From Desulfohalobiaceae bacterium (GTDB taxonomy: Bacteria > Desulfobacterota > Desulfovibrionia > Desulfovibrionales > Desulfothermaceae), in NCBI GenBank assembly GCA_021737615.1, contig JAIPDR010000016.1, positions 1-34,112 of the forward strand: a stretch of 34,112 nucleotides of DNA. The letters run 5' to 3'. A program made the position numbers and the translations under genes. Below the pieces are notes generated by a model. The model searched no databases. It saw nothing but the letters and a program-made list of their open reading frames with translations, and was not told the origin of the DNA. This document shows positions 33,269 to 34,112 of this stretch, piece after piece. Within the stretch, counting starts at the first letter, position 1. Each line of letters opens with the position of its first letter.

Positions 33269-33937
33269 TCATTCATATTCATGTACTTGCAGCATGTTGT
33301 CTTCGATATAGCCTATGGATTTCTTCAGCAGATCCCAGCGCGCACTTTTTAGATGGTCGGATACGGCCTGCTGGCTGACGGGCGGATCCCACAGGGTCAC
33401 GATGTCTTTTTGCAGCCAATCCCGGAGGACTCCGAACACGGCCAGGGACTGCCTCTCGGTCAAGTCGGTGACCAGGGAATCGACAACCATGATCAAGAGG
33501 TCGACACAGGAGTCGAAATCCGGGTTGTCTTCGAAGCGAAGGCACATCCGGGCCTGCTTCAGAGAGTCCAGGCCCTTTCCGGAAATCTGATAGGCCGGCC
33601 CGGCCCCCTCGCTGACCCGTGTCTCGGGAACGAACAGGACCTTTCCCACGCCTAGGCTTTCCCGCGAATCAGAGGCATTTTGGGTCTGGATCTTGATGAA
33701 CAGGCGATAGAAAAGGGCAATGCGCAGGGTCTGCCTGACGTCGGAGACCAGCAGCTGCCAGCTGTCCCCGCGAAAAATATCGACCTCGAAAGGGACCGCC
33801 TGCGGATAGGTCTGCCGTAGTTCAGCAGAACCGCGCTTCATGACATCGTATAACCGTCTCCTGTCTGCATCCGATAAGCGCGAAGAAGCCACGATGTCAC
33901 CGGTGATCACGGCATAAACGGTATTTTCCTGTATCAT
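33269..33937 (-). CDS. SatD-like protein: nucleotide-cyclase-like fold plus C-terminal HTH
   Basis: A 222-aa protein of the widespread SatD-type family. The N-terminal YAVITGDIVASSRLS (Asp14) and the paired FRGDSWQLLV (Asp58) lie where class III nucleotide cyclases have their two metal Asp residues; GVGKVLF and EGAGPAYQISGKGLD follow. A C-terminal helix-turn-helix (LTERQSLAVFGVLRDWLQ, then SQQAVSDHLKSARWDLL) suggests DNA binding. The open frame reaches 34081, but an ATG at 33937 starts the domain; its ribosome site (AGGTG) is weak. The cognate DUF3307 partner is only a remnant at 31688-31879. Cyclase activity is not established for the family. Confidence 0.72.
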   Translation of the reverse strand: MIQENTVYAVITGDIVASSRLSDADRRRLYDVMKRGSAELRQTYPQAVPFEVDIFRGDSWQLLVSDVRQTLRIALFYRLFIKIQTQNASDSRESLGVGKVLFVPETRVSEGAGPAYQISGKGLDSLKQARMCLRFEDNPDFDSCVDLLIMVVDSLVTDLTERQSLAVFGVLRDWLQKDIVTLWDPPVSQQAVSDHLKSARWDLLKKSIGYIEDNMLQVHEYE

Positions 33938-34112
33938 GACTTTGATGCACCTGCTGCTGCCAGTATCAGGGTATGGGTCGCTGATTGTTTTTTCCCTTGT
34001 GGTTGGAGTCTGGCAAAACCAACGGGTTTGGTCAAGAAAGATTGGGCTTTGCATCGCGGGCCCGCGGTGAAGAACAAACAAAAAGAAGGATGGCGGCTCG
34101 GCATAACATGGA
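33938..34112. other. Right edge, no supported gene
   Basis: The SatD-like frame stays open to 34081 but without a ribosome site or family similarity ahead of 33937. The stretch probably holds its promoter. Confidence 0.4.

Noticed and set aside
33269-33937. Calling the SatD-like protein a Pycsar cyclase (PycC)
   Set aside because: The C-terminal HTH and overall pattern fit the SatD-like family better than known PycC proteins, and it is separated from the effector by 400 bp with repeats. Kept only as a hypothesis in the findings.

Overview
The window is GC-rich bacterial DNA, about 60% G+C by eye, with clear AT-rich islands. The gene set points to a Gram-negative, probably a Desulfobacterota/Desulfovibrionales-like sulfate-reducer relative: periplasmic binding proteins, a LoiP-like M48 lipoprotein, RmuC, DUF4197, YhaO/YhaN, YheO-RidA-DcyD, and intergenic hairpin and heptamer repeats. 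The taxon is an inference from gene content and style; no rRNA or other marker gene is present.

Layout. 1-466: a large imperfect inverted-repeat element and a 12-bp perfect hairpin, no gene. 467-3267 (-): amidohydrolase plus peptide-type ABC binding protein. 3572-4621 (-): orphan glycine-betaine binding protein with a terminator. 4985-6476 (+): degenerate nuclease-fold protein and an SBF-like membrane transporter. 6769-7976 (-): DUF4197 remnant-like protein and dienelactone hydrolase. 8070-9053 (+): ROK kinase. 9215-10036 (-): M48 peptidase lipoprotein. 10037-10520: repeat-packed intergenic region. 10521-13023 (+): acyl-CoA dehydrogenase and ATP-grasp protein. 13078-14413 (-): GNAT acetyltransferase and nitrilase-family amidase. 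14689-16311 (+): NadB/SdhA-type flavoprotein. 16474-21218 (-): YhaO/YhaN (SbcD/SbcC-like) pair. 21252-22737 (-): three gene remnants around a DMT transporter. 22963-23902 (-): PPOX and SRPBCC proteins. 24259-25804 (-): TraR/DksA-type zinc finger and RmuC. 26193-27446: TrkA-C membrane protein (+) and a Cys-rich membrane protein (-), convergent. 27838-29667 (+): TetR regulator and Acg-type nitroreductase, each preceded by the same 18-bp palindrome. 29525-31237 (-): YheO-type regulator, RidA and a truncated D-cysteine desulfhydrase. 31688-33937 (-): SatD-like cyclase-fold/HTH protein, a cNMP-binding-TIR (Pycsar PycTIR-like) gene broken by one in-frame TGA, and the 3' end of a DUF3307 gene.

The most notable region is the right end. 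A Pycsar-type effector architecture (cyclic-nucleotide-binding domain, then a CAP12/PCTIR-class TIR domain), AT-rich and apparently foreign, sits between a SatD-like gene and the severed tail of its frequent partner DUF3307. The upstream SatD-like protein has a fold signature reminiscent of class III nucleotide cyclases, so a signal-maker/effector relation is possible but unproven.

A second theme is gene decay. The cupin, the DUF4197 protein and the small lipoprotein appear to keep both ends and lack the middle. DUF2905 and DUF3307 survive only as C-terminal pieces, and nitroreductase and dcyD are cut off tail-to-tail at one point. Two families of hairpin repeats are scattered through the intergenic gaps and may have helped drive the rearrangements.
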